DNA of 64,000 nt from Hymenopus coronatus (Eukaryota; Arthropoda; Insecta; Mantodea; Hymenopodidae): NCBI GenBank assembly GCA_030762935.1, contig CM060899.1, positions 65,522,501 to 65,586,500 on the forward strand, in the 5' to 3' direction. Position numbers and translations under genes: made by a program. Below are positions 35,201 through 44,628 of this stretch, piece by piece. Every line of letters begins with the position of its first letter. The stretch's first letter is position 1. Under the pieces are notes generated by a model. That model saw only the letters and a program-made list of their open reading frames with translations, had not been told where the DNA came from and ran no database searches.

Positions 35201-36971
35201 TTTTCTGCATCCTTCAGTGGTGTTAAAGATGGAATACAGATCACTCTTGAGGTTTAAGTTCCTTCTGTTGTTCAGAATTTTATTAAAAATGGCTATAATG
35301 AATTTGATTAAAATACCTTATGTTCAAGATATTTTTATGACAAACGAAATGTATATCTTGAATTTTCTGGGAATACCCTCTGAAGACCTTTTCATTCAGG
35401 AGGACTGTTATATAACTGGAAAATAGTAAAGGATATACAAAAACTTACTGCACAAAAAATTTAGATATATTAAAAAACTCAATCTGTCATATACATTCTT
35501 TTTTTAGAGTTGACCATTTTCAGGATATTCTGGATTATTGGTTTCAATTTTAAGCCACTTAAGCTTTTCTTAAACAGGAAGACATCTTTCTTCATTTTTC
35601 ATGTGATTATTCCCAGCAAGCAAAGAGATTGGAATTTCAATTGTTTCAAATAGCAACCAGCTTTTATAGGACAAGACTATTGCTTTAGCCTGTGCATTTT
35701 CTTATTTCCCTTCTACTTACAAGGAAGCTAATAATAAGACTAATACTGCTCATGTTTATCTTGATTAGCATGAAGTAGATATCAAATTGATTGAATAAAA
35801 GGTTTTTTACTGAACCGCTAGAGGACATCATGTGAATGGAAACGTTAGATTTTTTTCCCTCCTACTTACAAGGAACCAAGTAATAAGGTCAATTTCTGCT
35901 AATGTTTATCTTGAATATTATGAAGTAGATAGAATAATGAGGTTTTTAACAATAATTTGTTAAAGAGATGTAGAGAAAGTCATGTGAATGGAACACAACA
36001 GATTTTTTTTTTTATGTACAATATGCACAGAAGTACAAACCTTTTTTAGGAAGAGAAGAAATCTAGGTTAGTAAAAATCTGTTCATATAGTATATTCTGA
36101 AGTTCATGCTCATGAACACAGCTCATCTCATAATCACACTATGTTTGTTTTTCTCAGCCTCCATAATGAGTACAAGTATGAAACTTTTATATATATATAT
36201 ATATATATGTAAGATTTTTTTATGCAAGGGTTTTATAAGTGCAATTTTGGTTAAAAATAAAAAAAAAATATTGATTTAAAATGTCTATTGCCTTCAGGCA
36301 AAACAGAGTTAAAAAGCTATATATAAAAATCTGAGATATGTTTTTAAAGATGCTCCCAATAAAAGATTACAATTTCTTCAAGAATATTGGCCAAGTTTTC
36401 AGCTTCATACACTTAATAATGACTGCAAAAAGGAATATGAATATGATAATTATTAACATTGTCAAGATGGGCAGCAATTAACGCCCAAAAAAAAAACCAA
36501 ACTAACATATATTTGATTAAAACTTACCTTAACGTCATCACAAACAAATGAATTTTCTGCTTCCAGCCACCAAGGTTCTTCCTTAATTTCTATTTTATTA
36601 TCCACTTCATAATCACTGTGGCATTTTCTAACCTTCACTGCAGGATATTCAGGAAGAAATTCTATGTTGTTCGGTGAATCAATTCCTGCTTTTGTATCAG
36701 CTTCACAGTTATTGTTACAGGTAACAGTTTTAGACTTAATCTGAGGTATAACAGTTTCATTAAAACATTCTCTGTCTTTCTGTGAACAAAAGTCTACAAA
36801 AGGAATCTCTGATTTAATTTCTGTTTTGGTTGCCCCTTCGCAATTGTCATCCATAAGCTCAGTATCACAATTTGCTTTCATTGTAACATTCTTAATAAAC
36901 AACTCTGTTTCAATAATTGAGACATCATCTGTGAAATGATCTTCTTCTTTGATTTCTATTTTGGTATCCAT
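23981..36971 (-). CDS. zf3: poly-C2H2 zinc-finger protein, 899 residues, three coding exons
   Basis: The coding exons are 36528-36971, 34496-34527 and 23981-26204, giving 900 codons including the stop. Residues 1-148 are the [I/V]KxE-rich N-terminus, 149-159 the linker DEDFTPLKSPR, about 160-239 a spacer (LSLGTVSDNTCGISPL and onward) and 240-883 twenty-three finger units of 28 residues, followed by a broken unit (884-899). Twenty-one units are canonical; unit 1 (Cys to Tyr) and unit 12 (Cys to Arg) have each lost a zinc ligand. Such arrays can contact tens of base pairs of DNA; target and effect are unknown. An in-frame TGA just before the ATG supports the start. It is the longest gene of the cluster, between zf4 upstream and zf2 downstream. 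The C-terminus is truncated by indels, so the present end may be recent. Confidence 0.88.
24452..25123 (-). repeat. Higher-order tandem duplication of four fingers (2 x 336 bp)
   Basis: Fingers 11-14 (24788-25123) and 15-18 (24452-24787) pair one to one: the second fingers begin SHK and carry FSHLKEH, the third share PHRC and QLSHLKRHNLIHED, the fourth share QLSHLKEHNFMHEGKR. Finger 19 begins like finger 15 (PHKCGICEKSFT). This indicates a recent duplication or unequal exchange of a whole four-finger block. Confidence 0.85.
26690..27330 (-). mobile_element. Mariner-like transposase, C-terminal half (decayed)
   Basis: Minus-strand translation gives VDFFFDSYVRCIMSVHCKAK near 27120-27180, then QQQQPDLW, then FVTKYNTPVIQQTHCSPD, in the order of a mariner (SETMAR-type) transposase between its first and third catalytic residues. 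Stops and frameshifts are frequent and the HDN box is damaged. Confidence 0.65.
27460..28160 (-). mobile_element. Jockey-type non-LTR element, RNase H and tail (decayed)
   Basis: Minus-strand frames show VILDFQAAICAVANYLTP (from the SDSQAAI box), GYSGNKAADQLAKKGTQIV (from the GxxGNExAD box) and CLLCKLKADMDSAL (zinc-binding tail). The order matches the 3' end of non-LTR ORF2. Frameshifts occur between the boxes. Confidence 0.75.
30190..30785 (-). repeat. TTAA-associated repeat T1
   Basis: It begins (minus) at TTAA 30782-30785 with CCCTTTTAGTGTTAGCCCGA and can be followed to about 30200. The same element lies in plus orientation at 42343-42845. Shared blocks include ATTTATTAGTGATAAAATGA-like and TGTTGATTCACAT-like segments. 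TTAA at the end suggests a piggyBac-derived non-autonomous element; a matching far end was not identified. Confidence 0.6.
30940..31005 (-). repeat. SINE family B, 3'-end fragment
   Basis: GGTAGTGTTTAACACCCGCT followed by ACTTATGGCACCACAGG is the antisense of the family B 3' terminus. A T-rich tract (A-rich on the SINE strand) precedes it at 30917-30939. Confidence 0.75.
31010..31870 (+). mobile_element. Non-LTR ORF1 (Gag-like) with CCHC knuckles, decayed
   Basis: Plus-strand translation near 31625-31720 reads YGHTKTVHNFIQQCTLCAEK, then NCLKSKTSCANC, and further on HFASSYDCPAFKN. This is the run of CCHC/CxxC knuckles typical of Jockey-type ORF1, ending in the H.A.S..CP.FK motif. Upstream frames contain PPK-IPRFIIY, like the domain before the knuckles. 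Multiple stops are present. Confidence 0.65.
32340..33480 (-). mobile_element. Jockey/R1-type non-LTR element, RNase H and 3' end (decayed)
   Basis: On the minus strand the RNase H start reads DRICIFTNGSKCTNVVGCAF near 33385-33440 (catalytic TDGSK changed to TNGSK), then SAELCAIY, then PGHVGLLGNELADLAAK near 33090-33150, and finally LPRLQISHCNVMHNYL and PICPLCEAA at 32800-32900. The 3' region down to about 32340 ends in the repeated motif CTAAGGTCACTAGCAACC. At least two stops and a frameshift interrupt it. Confidence 0.8.
34496..34527 (-). CDS. zf3 microexon (32 nt), acidic linker
   Basis: The acceptor TGTTGCAG|GATGAGG and donor CCAAG|GTAAG bound an exon encoding DEDFTPLKSP plus two bases of Arg. 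It aligns base for base with the zf2 microexon except for three substitutions. Confidence 0.85.
34620..35990 (-). repeat. M1 element copies in intron 1 of zf3
   Basis: One M1 copy runs in antisense from GATGTACATAGTGTATAGAG near 34640 to TGATTAGCATGAAGTAGAT near 35775. It is interrupted at about 34936-35265 by a foreign segment starting with (TTTA)n and AAGGTCACTT, and continues with the block ATATCTTGAATTTTCTGGGA near 35352. A second M1 end (35850-35990, TGTAGAGAAAGTCATGTGAA) follows directly. No coding capacity is visible. Confidence 0.7.
36190..36209. repeat. (TA)n microsatellite
   Basis: A run of about ten TA dinucleotides in intron 1 of zf3. Confidence 0.9.
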
Positions 36972-36995
36972 TTCTCAGCTGCTGCTGCTAAGTAT
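36528..36995 (-). CDS. zf3 exon 1: N-terminal acidic/[I/V]KxE region
   Basis: The acceptor TTTTTCCAG lies above 36995, the ATG is at 36971 with an in-frame TGA two codons upstream, and the donor AAG|GTAAG follows 36528. The 148 residues start MDTKIEIKEEDHF and end CDDVK. Consensus psi-K-x-E sites include IEIKEE, TEIKSE and IEIKEEPWWLE. Four modules can be aligned internally, each with Asn/Asp-Cys-Glu and then KxEIK-like residues. Codons appear unbroken, unlike zf1. Confidence 0.88.
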
Positions 36996-37324
36996 CTGGA
37001 AAAACAAACAAACATTATGAATAATGACAAGTAAAGTGTAGAACATGTGTAGACATAGTTGCAGTATGGGCTGCTACTGTCCCATTCCCACTGTCGTCTA
37101 ATCATTAGATCATCTCACGTATCTTCTAACACCATACACTCATGACTGTCTTACTTAAGAATAAATATAAATTTAAGATAATAAAATTTTCTCAATTCAA
37201 ATAAACCTTTGTTAAAATAGTTTAACTACACATTTTGCTACAAGTACATGAGAGATACAAGAGACAGAAATTATAGTCAAATTTTTGTAAATCTTATTTG
37301 CTACATTCACATGACTTTTTCCAT
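36996..37324. other. Upstream flank of zf3, nothing recognised
   Basis: Short AT-rich stretch between exon 1 of zf3 and a mariner remnant. No promoter elements are evident. Confidence 0.4.
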
Positions 37325-38290
37325 TTATGGGAATTCAAGGGTCACTCCAAAAGATTTGAGAATGGATGCGATGAAAAGTTAAGCATTTAGATCTGTTACT
37401 TTTATATTTTCAAAACATTCTCCATTGCATTCTATGCACTTTCTCATCCTTTCAAATTTCAATGTTCAATTGATTCTTTTTTGGAGAAAGCACAAATACA
37501 TTCTTCATAAGCAGCTATTGCTACTTCAGGTGACTCAAAACGCTGACCTCAAATTTTTTCTTTCTTGCTTTTTGTGCAGTATGGGCAGCAGCATTGTAAT
37601 GCTGTAACAAAATTCCACTTATTTTTCAGTTCATTGAACACTTATGGCAGATACTTTATGGTATGACATCTCATAATATTTTGTCGCGCAAGTGGAATCA
37701 TTACAATGTGGCTGCTTTCTGAAAAGAAGGAATAGATCTTCTTTCTACACCACTCATTCGCTTTTCTTTTTATTTGGAAATCTCCTGGGAAGAGCAGACT
37801 AATGACTGTCATTTAGTTTCTGGATCCAGCTTTCATCACTGTTTTAATGTTATGTATGTTTTTGAATCTTCCTCTATTGAATTTTTCAATAATTTCCTGG
37901 CTTCATTGCATACTGCTTGTTTCTGCTCATTTGTAAGGTGGTATGGGATTCAGTGACGGTTGAGCTTTCTGATGTTAAGTTTTTCTTTCACTGCTGTTGA
38001 TCCAATATCTAGGACTTCTTGAATCATCTGATGATAGGTGTGCTCTGCTTTCACCACAATGTTCAGCTGTTGCTGTAACCAGCCACCTCCTGGTCTTCCT
38101 TTTCAAAGGAAACTCTTCCTCTTCTGAACTCTGCATACCATTGATAAATGATAAATTGTGAACGGCAAAGACCCCTGGTGCATGATGCAGTCTTTTGTGG
38201 CATTCTCGCTCTCCTAAACTCACTTCAAAATCATAGAAAATCCTAGCAAGGTAATGTTCTCACTTTATATCCATCCTAGCCTATGAATTA
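37325..38290 (-). mobile_element. Mariner element, SETMAR-type, nearly full-length transposase in decay
   Basis: Minus-strand frames run in order through FDFEVSLGERECHKRL (start of the transposase), LTNEQKQAVCNEARKLL, SSHIVMIPLARQNI, VFNELKNKWNFVTAL, then LLQHYNAAAHTAQKARKNL (the HDNA box with Asp changed to Tyr), and end with GQRFESPEVAIAAYEE and FE-like residues. The boxes match DD34D mariner order. Numerous stops and frameshifts prove inactivity; the terminal repeats were not delimited. Confidence 0.75.
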
Positions 38291-38629
38291 CATATACCTG
38301 CTATACATGCACATGCAGTGCTCATGATGCACATTGTTGGCATGTACCCAGACTTGCACATGTGAAATCTGAATTTCAGTCTGAAGTTTGGAAAAGCTGG
38401 TTTAGCTTTCCATAACATATTGTGTCCATTCACAAAACTTTCACTGATCCACATAGCCTGTGAAGTCCTCTTCCATCTTGATGACCTTTATAATGTAGAT
38501 TTCATTAAAACATACAGTTTATGATAATATTTTGTGGGGGGGGGGACTAGAAACTCAGCCATTTCCGAAATACTTAAACATGGCTTCCTACAGAAAATAA
38601 ATAAAGCTGGTGACCAGTATCATAGGTTT

Positions 38630-38755
38630 ATAGACATGTAAAGAGACCTTAAGCCTCAAAAAGAGGCTTATAAACAGAATTTGATAGTATTTTATGCTCA
38701 TATAGAATGACATGCTGAGAACCACAGCAGTTAAAGAGCATCCATGAATAGCAAA
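38630..38755 (+). repeat. SINE family A, 3' half only
   Basis: Contains AGAGACCTTAAGCCTC and the tail GAACCACAGCAGTTAAAGAG; the head and first half are missing. Confidence 0.75.
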
Positions 38756-38764
38756 TAAACAATT

Positions 38765-39545
38765 ACAATGGGTTGATATAAAGAATTTGTACCAAACAGA
38801 GTTCCACCTGGGGAAACACTAAGCAGGAAGTTCTGCAAGGATCAAGTCTTGGCCCACTACTCTTCTTGATTTATATTAACGACTTCTCCTTAGTAATGAG
38901 AACATGGCAACCACTGTCATGTTTACTGATGATACTAGCATAATAATAATGAGTGATAACATAAGATTTTGCACCAAAATGGAATAATGCATTTAGACTA
39001 AATTTAATTAGTAAAATATCAATAAATTCACATTAAACATTGACAAAACTAAGGCCTTGAAATTTACAACATACAATTCAAAAATTCTTGCTCTGGCAGA
39101 TAAGCATTAACAAGGTGTCATGCGACCTAACTTTGCATTTTAAACTCTTAGGCCTCCAGTTTGATATGCATTTGAATTGAAAGCTCATATACACATTATA
39201 TCTAAGCTAAGATCAGCGATATTTGCACATAGATCATTGAATTCATTTCGCCTAATCGGTATACTATGCCTATTTTTGTTTGGTAATGAAATATGGTCTT
39301 ATATTCTGGGGCAATTTGGCTGAAAGTAAACAAGTGTTTATATTACAAAAGAGCGCCATCAGAACTATGTACTTGTAAGGAGCTGTTTCAAAGGCTGAAT
39401 ATTTTGTCACTTCTCCAAGGAAACATTGACCGCACTAATGAAGATGTCCACCACGGTTGTGGACAAAACATTATCTTACTCCAGCAGACCATGGCATAAC
39501 AGCTTGGAAATAAATTCTTGTTATATTGACTCTGGTCGTGAAAGC
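38765..39545 (+). mobile_element. CR1/Jockey-like reverse transcriptase fragment (decayed)
   Basis: Plus-strand frames give QGSSLGPLLFLIYINDF near 38840-38890, then TVMFTDDTSIIIM (active-site F.DD box with the second Asp kept), then LNIDKTKALKF, then KLLGLQFDMHLN-KAHIH and SKLRSAIFAHRSLNSF, the canonical order from palm to thumb. Stops and two frameshifts are present. The last 125 bases (39420-39545) match the tail of the Penelope-like fragment at 53820-53960, so two elements may be juxtaposed here. Confidence 0.75.
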
Positions 39546-40470
39546 CTACATTCTCTCATTGTAGTGTGTATGGTATAAGTATGGACATCTCTAAGTGATA
39601 TATGCTCAACCACAATATTGTTAGTAATAACAGTAAGGTAAAACTTTTACAGCCAATTCAGATTTGGAAGTTTTGACACTCACAAATGTCTCGATTTGAA
39701 ATCCAATGGATTTCCAAAATTTTGACTTCTTGGTATGATTGGGGTTTTAGCTTCACAGATCCCTTGGCTATGTTTTGCGCCTCTGGGTTCTCCACCTTGG
39801 ACTATGCTTTATGGTTTAGGGACTAAAAGTTTATAATGCCAGCAAATACAAAGCAGCTCCACTGGCAGAATATCAAAAGTTATAAATCTGGATTATCTAT
39901 AGAAGTGGACTAAGGCTTTACAATGAGGATCATTATGTACTCATGTTGGAGCTCGTCTCATTCATTCAGAGGTTAAAGCACCCAGAATATCTTGTACCTT
40001 AAAATGGGAAGTGTAACCGACATGTAGCGTTACAAATTTACAACATACATCTACTTGATACGTCTAAAGCATATTTTATGGTATTAGCGTCTTGCGGAGA
40101 ATTCAACTTGATTCATTACGGTGAACAGGTGTATTTCAAGAGTATTTATATAGTTTTACAAAAGGCCCATTCATAATGACATAGTAAAACACCGCATAAC
40201 CGACCTTTTTTTATTACCTTTTAAACAGCGACATGATACATTTTCAGCATCTACTTAATTGTTCTCTTTTGCAGTAGGTGTCGTGAATGACCTGCATAGA
40301 TGGTGCGTGAAGATGGCCTATAATTAATGTTGAAGTGTTGTTGTTGTTGTATATACATTGACGCTTTAGCGGTTAGCGCAAACACTTTTGATGCATCTGG
40401 TTGATGATCAAAGAAGCCAAAACCTGCCCAATAACCTCTATGGCATGACATCAAAGATATGGGAGTTACG
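39546..40470. promoter_or_regulatory. Flank with a CpG-bearing candidate promoter segment for zf3
   Basis: From about 40015 to 40250 CG dinucleotides are denser than in the surrounding sequence, about 3 kb upstream of exon 1 of zf3. The stretch 40045-40148 aligns by eye with 4822-4925 upstream of zf1. A first exon or transcription start cannot be fixed. The rest (39546-40014) contains only an unclassified repeat word also seen near 18.97 kb. Confidence 0.25.
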
Positions 40471-40705
40471 TTGATGGACGCCCTTTAACTGCTACGATTC
40501 GTAACATCCCATTCTATATCGGTGTGAAAGACCGCTTAATTTTCAGGCATGAGGTTCCTTTTCTAGCTTTACTTCCCTTCCGAAGAAGGCCATACTAAGG
40601 ATTTTTATGCCCGAAAAAAATCAAACGCCGGGTCACTGGGTTTATAACACACGACCTGGTTAATGAAGTTAGCGCGATAACCATTACACCATGGAGGGCG
40701 ACGAT
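40471..40705 (-). repeat. SINE family A copy
   Basis: Antisense head (GATAACCATTACACCATGG) and tail (TGGACGCCCTTTAACTGC) delimit a copy with internal deletions in the body. Confidence 0.85.
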
Positions 40706-40962
40706 TTTGTGGTGCCAAAGAGATATTCACAGACGTTAACAATATATTTTTAGAAAACTTTCTGCCAACGTGTTTAAGTAATTACACATCATTACAAATC
40801 AATTTTGCAGATTTTTTTTTTTTCTAAAAAGATAAAGTATCGAGAAGAAGTTCGCCAGAAAGCGTTTCAAATCCGTTCCTTTCAATTACTAGTGAAACAA
40901 ATATTCTGATGGGTTAAAAATCTTAATTTAAACTTTTTACAACGGCATATGATATTTTGGCA

Positions 40963-40965
<3 letters not shown>

Positions 40966-41021
<56 letters not shown>
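40966..41021. repeat. (GA)28 microsatellite
   Basis: An uninterrupted GA dinucleotide run of about 56 bp, the longest perfect simple repeat in the window. Confidence 0.97.
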
Positions 41022-41024
<3 letters not shown>

Positions 41025-41724
41025 TATTGATATTCATGCCAGCTAGCTTTTAATGAGGTCTAATGGATATCCCGAATGGAAGCACTTGGCACCTTAACTA
41101 CGAAACTGCTTCTTGCAAGATATTTTAACAATGAACAGGCTTCTCTTATTTTTTTAGGCAAAGGCCTTGTCCTACATCATAGAGACCCGTGAAACATGTA
41201 TGAAGTGATCCTCTGGGGATGTGATCTCTACTTGTAGTTTAACGTTTAATTTTACATAGAAGGAGAAACCTTAAGAGATGTTTGAATTAAAATGAGTTTT
41301 AGTTATGGACGTTCTTAAGGCGGGTTTTAACACTGTCGTTTCTTTGAACGTAAACAACTGATACATTGCCATATTATTCTGCAGTTAATTTTGTGAAATT
41401 TTTCTCCAGTACATTCGGATTATGTTTCATTTACACGTGAAATACATTCAAGGCACTGTTTCGCCATTCATTACCAGTTTCCTCTTAAGGTCCCTTTATA
41501 TGTCTACAAACCTATGATACCAGTCGATGTAAATAATTTCAGTAACTACTACTCAATTATTGGTTGTTTTTTTTTTTTTGTTTTTTTTTTTTTTGGACTT
41601 TTGCTGTTTTCAAATTAAACTTAAAATGCAGAATGTTAGGAAGGAAACATTAACACTATTTCTAACAGTTGTTGTATAACATAACCATTAAAAAGTCGTC
41701 TATCTATTTAGCCTCTAGACTTAT
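41022..41724. other. Intergenic, nothing recognised
   Basis: AT-rich DNA with a T/G-interrupted T tract at 41568-41594. I see no gene here. Confidence 0.4.
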
Positions 41725-42031
41725 GATAGAAGTTTACAACACAGTACTTCTAAAAGTTAACGCAGATTGACTTCTCAGATGAGAAACGAAAGTCGTTTTT
41801 AGAAGTCCAAGCAGAAATGTTGTCCAAACACCGCCGGAGTCGACGATAAACGGCGTACGATAAGAAATATAAAAGATGACAAAGTCATATACGAATAAGC
41901 AGGACGAGACCCCTGGGCGAAGGGGGGGGGGGGCACATTGCGATTTAATCGCTATAGCAAACAGCGTTACGCTTAGTACAGATCCCTGCGGCACTCCGTT
42001 CTTTTGAATAAAAAAAAGTGCGTAAAGCCGA
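41725..42031 (-). mobile_element. Jockey-like reverse transcriptase fragment
   Basis: The minus-strand frame contains KNGVPQGSVLSVTLFAIAI, the palm NGVPQGS box of Jockey-clade reverse transcriptases, then CLFVYDFVIFY, where the catalytic YVDD-type box has lost its first Asp, then FLLGLLKTTFVSHLRSQ. The open frame is 127 codons (41734-42117), unusually long for debris, but it is truncated at both ends and the catalytic residue is missing. A G13 run interrupts it near 41921. Confidence 0.7.
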
Positions 42032-42152
42032 GGTTCTCCGGTTTTCCCCACCATCGCATTCCACCGGTGCTCCATTTTCATTTCATACATTACCAATGTC
42101 ATCGCCTGCGGTGCCACAAGTAGTAAAAGCGGGCGTTAACACTACCAAAAAA
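42032..42152 (+). repeat. SINE family B, 3' half
   Basis: GAGGTTCTCCGGTTTTCCCC through GTAGTAAAAGCGGGCGTTAA and an A tail at 42146-42152. Here the family B 3' half abuts a Jockey-like fragment of opposite orientation. Confidence 0.8.
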
Positions 42153-42342
42153 AGAGTCACGATTTTATAACTGTAATGAAAGAGGATCATTACAGGATTC
42201 AGGTGTAATTTGCTAAAAGAATTCAGGTTTTCCAGACAAACTATGATAAATTGATAAGCTCATAACAGCTTTGGTTTCTGTTTTTCAACCAATGGATCCG
42301 TTTGGTAAAGTAGAGTGGGTGGATAGGCCAGATGACTTTCAT

Positions 42343-42845
42343 TTAACCCTTTTAGTGCCAGCCCAGATATCAGAATGCAGTCTGAAAAAAGTCAAGCAAT
42401 TTTAGAGCAGAATGCAGTGTTTTAATTTATTAGTAATAATGTGAGTACCAAATGACATAGGGGACTGAATTTGGATGACAAGCCTCTTAAATATTTTTAG
42501 AAAACCAAAAGCATAAGAAAATTTTGAAAATAAAATAAAAAATCCCAAAATAATCATATACAGAAAAGTTCAGGCTAATGAAATGAAAGCATATATAGTT
42601 CTTTATTAAAACAGCAATCTGTTTTGGTTTGGTGTTTTACTTTTTAAAATGCCAAAAATGAATTCATGTAACCTGCATTTGCAAAAAATTACCAAAAGGA
42701 TACACACATTGGCATAATATAATAATGAAAAAAGCATTAAGCATAGGATACAGATGTAACATAGATTACTGTATAATTTTGCACTTATGTTGCTGTATAG
42801 CTAAATGATTGATTCACATAATCTGCATCATCTGGAAATGGAAAT
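42343..42845 (+). repeat. TTAA-associated repeat T1, second copy
   Basis: TTAA at 42343-42346 is followed by CCCTTTTAGTGCCAGCCC. The body matches the antisense of 30190-30781 over several blocks (AGTACCAAATGACATAG is shared exactly), with a different internal length. Confidence 0.6.
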
Positions 42846-43060
42846 GGCATGTTATTTATGGATGCTCTTTAACTACCATGGTTCTCAGTGTACCATTATA
42901 TATTGGGTGTGAAAGACTGCTTAATTTTGCTCAGAAGCCTCTCTATCCGGCTTAAGGTTCTACGACATGGGACCAATGGCTTTACTTCCCTTCCAAAGGA
43001 AGCCATGCTCAGGATTTTTACGTCCGAAAAAAATCCATCGTCCTCTGCCGGGCTTGAAGA
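42846..43060 (-). repeat. SINE family A copy, head truncated
   Basis: Antisense tail TTTATGGATGCTCTTTAACT and body to CCTCTGCCGGGCTTGAA. The tRNA head beyond box B is missing. Confidence 0.85.
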
Positions 43061-43304
43061 AAATCTGTGTGCTTTCTACGTCATAGCTGTAGAGAAAGTA
43101 TTTCTGAAGTGTTTCAGGCCCTTATCTTCACTCCAAAGTACTAAAATGGCTCCAAATTAAGTTATCTAGCCGGTGTTTGTTTATGTTGGTTGAAACATGG
43201 CATCATCTAGTCAAAAGTTATGAACACAAGAGAAAATAAGAGCTGCAGTCGTGATGTATTACAAGAAAGCAAGCGATTTTTACTATCCCATTGAAAAATG
43301 AAAT

Positions 43305-43568
43305 TTGAGTTTTATTTATGGACACCCTTTAATTACTGTGATTCTGTGTTCCATTTTATATTGGGCATCAAAGGTCACTTAATTTTGCTCAGATGTCTCA
43401 TCAGCACTGAGGTTTTTTTTTACAGCATGGTGCCAACAGCTTTACTTCCCTTCTGAAAGAAGCCATGCTAAGGAGTTTAAGGCCCGAAAAAAATCCACTG
43501 CTTCTGCCAGGTTTGAACCCACAACCTTGGGAACCAGAGGCTAGCATATTATCCCTAAACCATAATGG
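43305..43568 (-). repeat. SINE family A copy
   Basis: Antisense tail TTTATGGACACCCTTTAATT, body, and a head ending in GCCAGGTTTGAACCC with degenerate box A. It is one of three family A copies within 1.1 kb, all in the same orientation. Confidence 0.85.
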
Positions 43569-43604
43569 ATGCTACTCCCATTGAACGCTAAAAATAATGG
43601 TGTT

Positions 43605-43882
43605 TGATTTAAGGATGCACTTTAATTGCTGTGGTTCTCAGTGTCCCATACTTAATTGGGCATGAAAAAATGCTTAATTTTGCTCAGAGGCCTCTCTATC
43701 AGGCTTGAGATTCTTTTATGTGCCGTAAATCTACGACACGGGGCCAACGGCTTTACTTCCCTTCTGAAGGAAACCATGCTAAGGATTTTTATACCCAAAA
43801 AAAATCCATCGTCCTCTGCCGGGTTTGAACCTGCAACCATGGGTATATGAAGTTAGCATGGTAACCATTACACCACGGATGC
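43605..43882 (-). repeat. SINE family A copy, near complete
   Basis: The antisense head GGTAACCATTACACCACGG and GCCGGGTTTGAACCTGC are both intact. The tail is GGATGCACTTTAATTGC. A duplicate end (GGATGC) flanks both sides but is too short to count as a target-site duplication. Confidence 0.88.
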
Positions 43883-44530
43883 TGATCAGGACATCCAGTG
43901 GCATATTTTTAATTAACCAAAATCTAATTTTTAAGTTATTAGTACGCTACATCTGTCAGAAAAGCAGTCTTACAGAAATGGAAGCCCTACCAAATACAAA
44001 GGTTTTTGTTCTTATATTCACCCGACAACATAAACACATACAAGCATAAAATGAAATGAAGGATTAGGTGTGGATCCTAGCAATCAACAGCTGAATATCA
44101 CAACTCTACATTGTTTCTGTCAGAGAAAGAAGCTGATATGCAATGCTTGCAAACAGACATTAAGTATATTGCATTATTTTAACATTACTTACATCTCAGG
44201 ATGAGCTCAAATAGGAAATGCACATTACTTGCTTGCTATGTGGCAGATGTATACAGCTTAACAATCATAACTGGCACCTCCAAGAGGGATTTAATAATTG
44301 ATTCAAGTGGCATTCAAGAAAAAATACCATCACTACATATAGGCATAAAGAAACTAAAAATTGAACACATTGTCTACGGTAAGGGAATGAAGAATGGATA
44401 AGAAGTAAAATTAAAGAAATCATCTGACACATAAAGTATATTTAGAGCAAGAGTATTCTATTAATAGAAATATTAAGGTATATATTATCTTCGTGCTCTG
44501 TTGCAACTTTCTTTTTAACAAATGCAAATA
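43883..44530. other. Intergenic downstream of zf4, nothing recognised
   Basis: A plus-strand 66-codon frame (44201-44401) has no recognisable motif and is probably chance. No polyadenylation signal for zf4 could be fixed. Confidence 0.4.
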
Positions 44531-44628
44531 AAACTTGAATAAATGTCTACCATTTATGAGTTTTTGCCTCATGATTCAAAGTATGTCTTTTTAAACCGTA
44601 CAAAGGAGTAAACCTGTGACTACAAATG
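44531..44628 (-). pseudogene. Out-of-frame terminal finger of zf4
   Basis: Directly past the zf4 stop, in the next reading frame and overlapping its last codons, the DNA reads PFKCDICSHRF, then LYGLKRHTLNHE and a stop after THKW. This is a complete C2H2 finger separated from the array by a one-base-type frameshift in the linker. Either the gene has lost its last finger or the base call is wrong. Confidence 0.7.

Noticed and set aside
42888..43160. Plus-strand 90-codon frame
   Set aside because: It is almost entirely inside a SINE A copy; similar frames appear in other SINE A copies.
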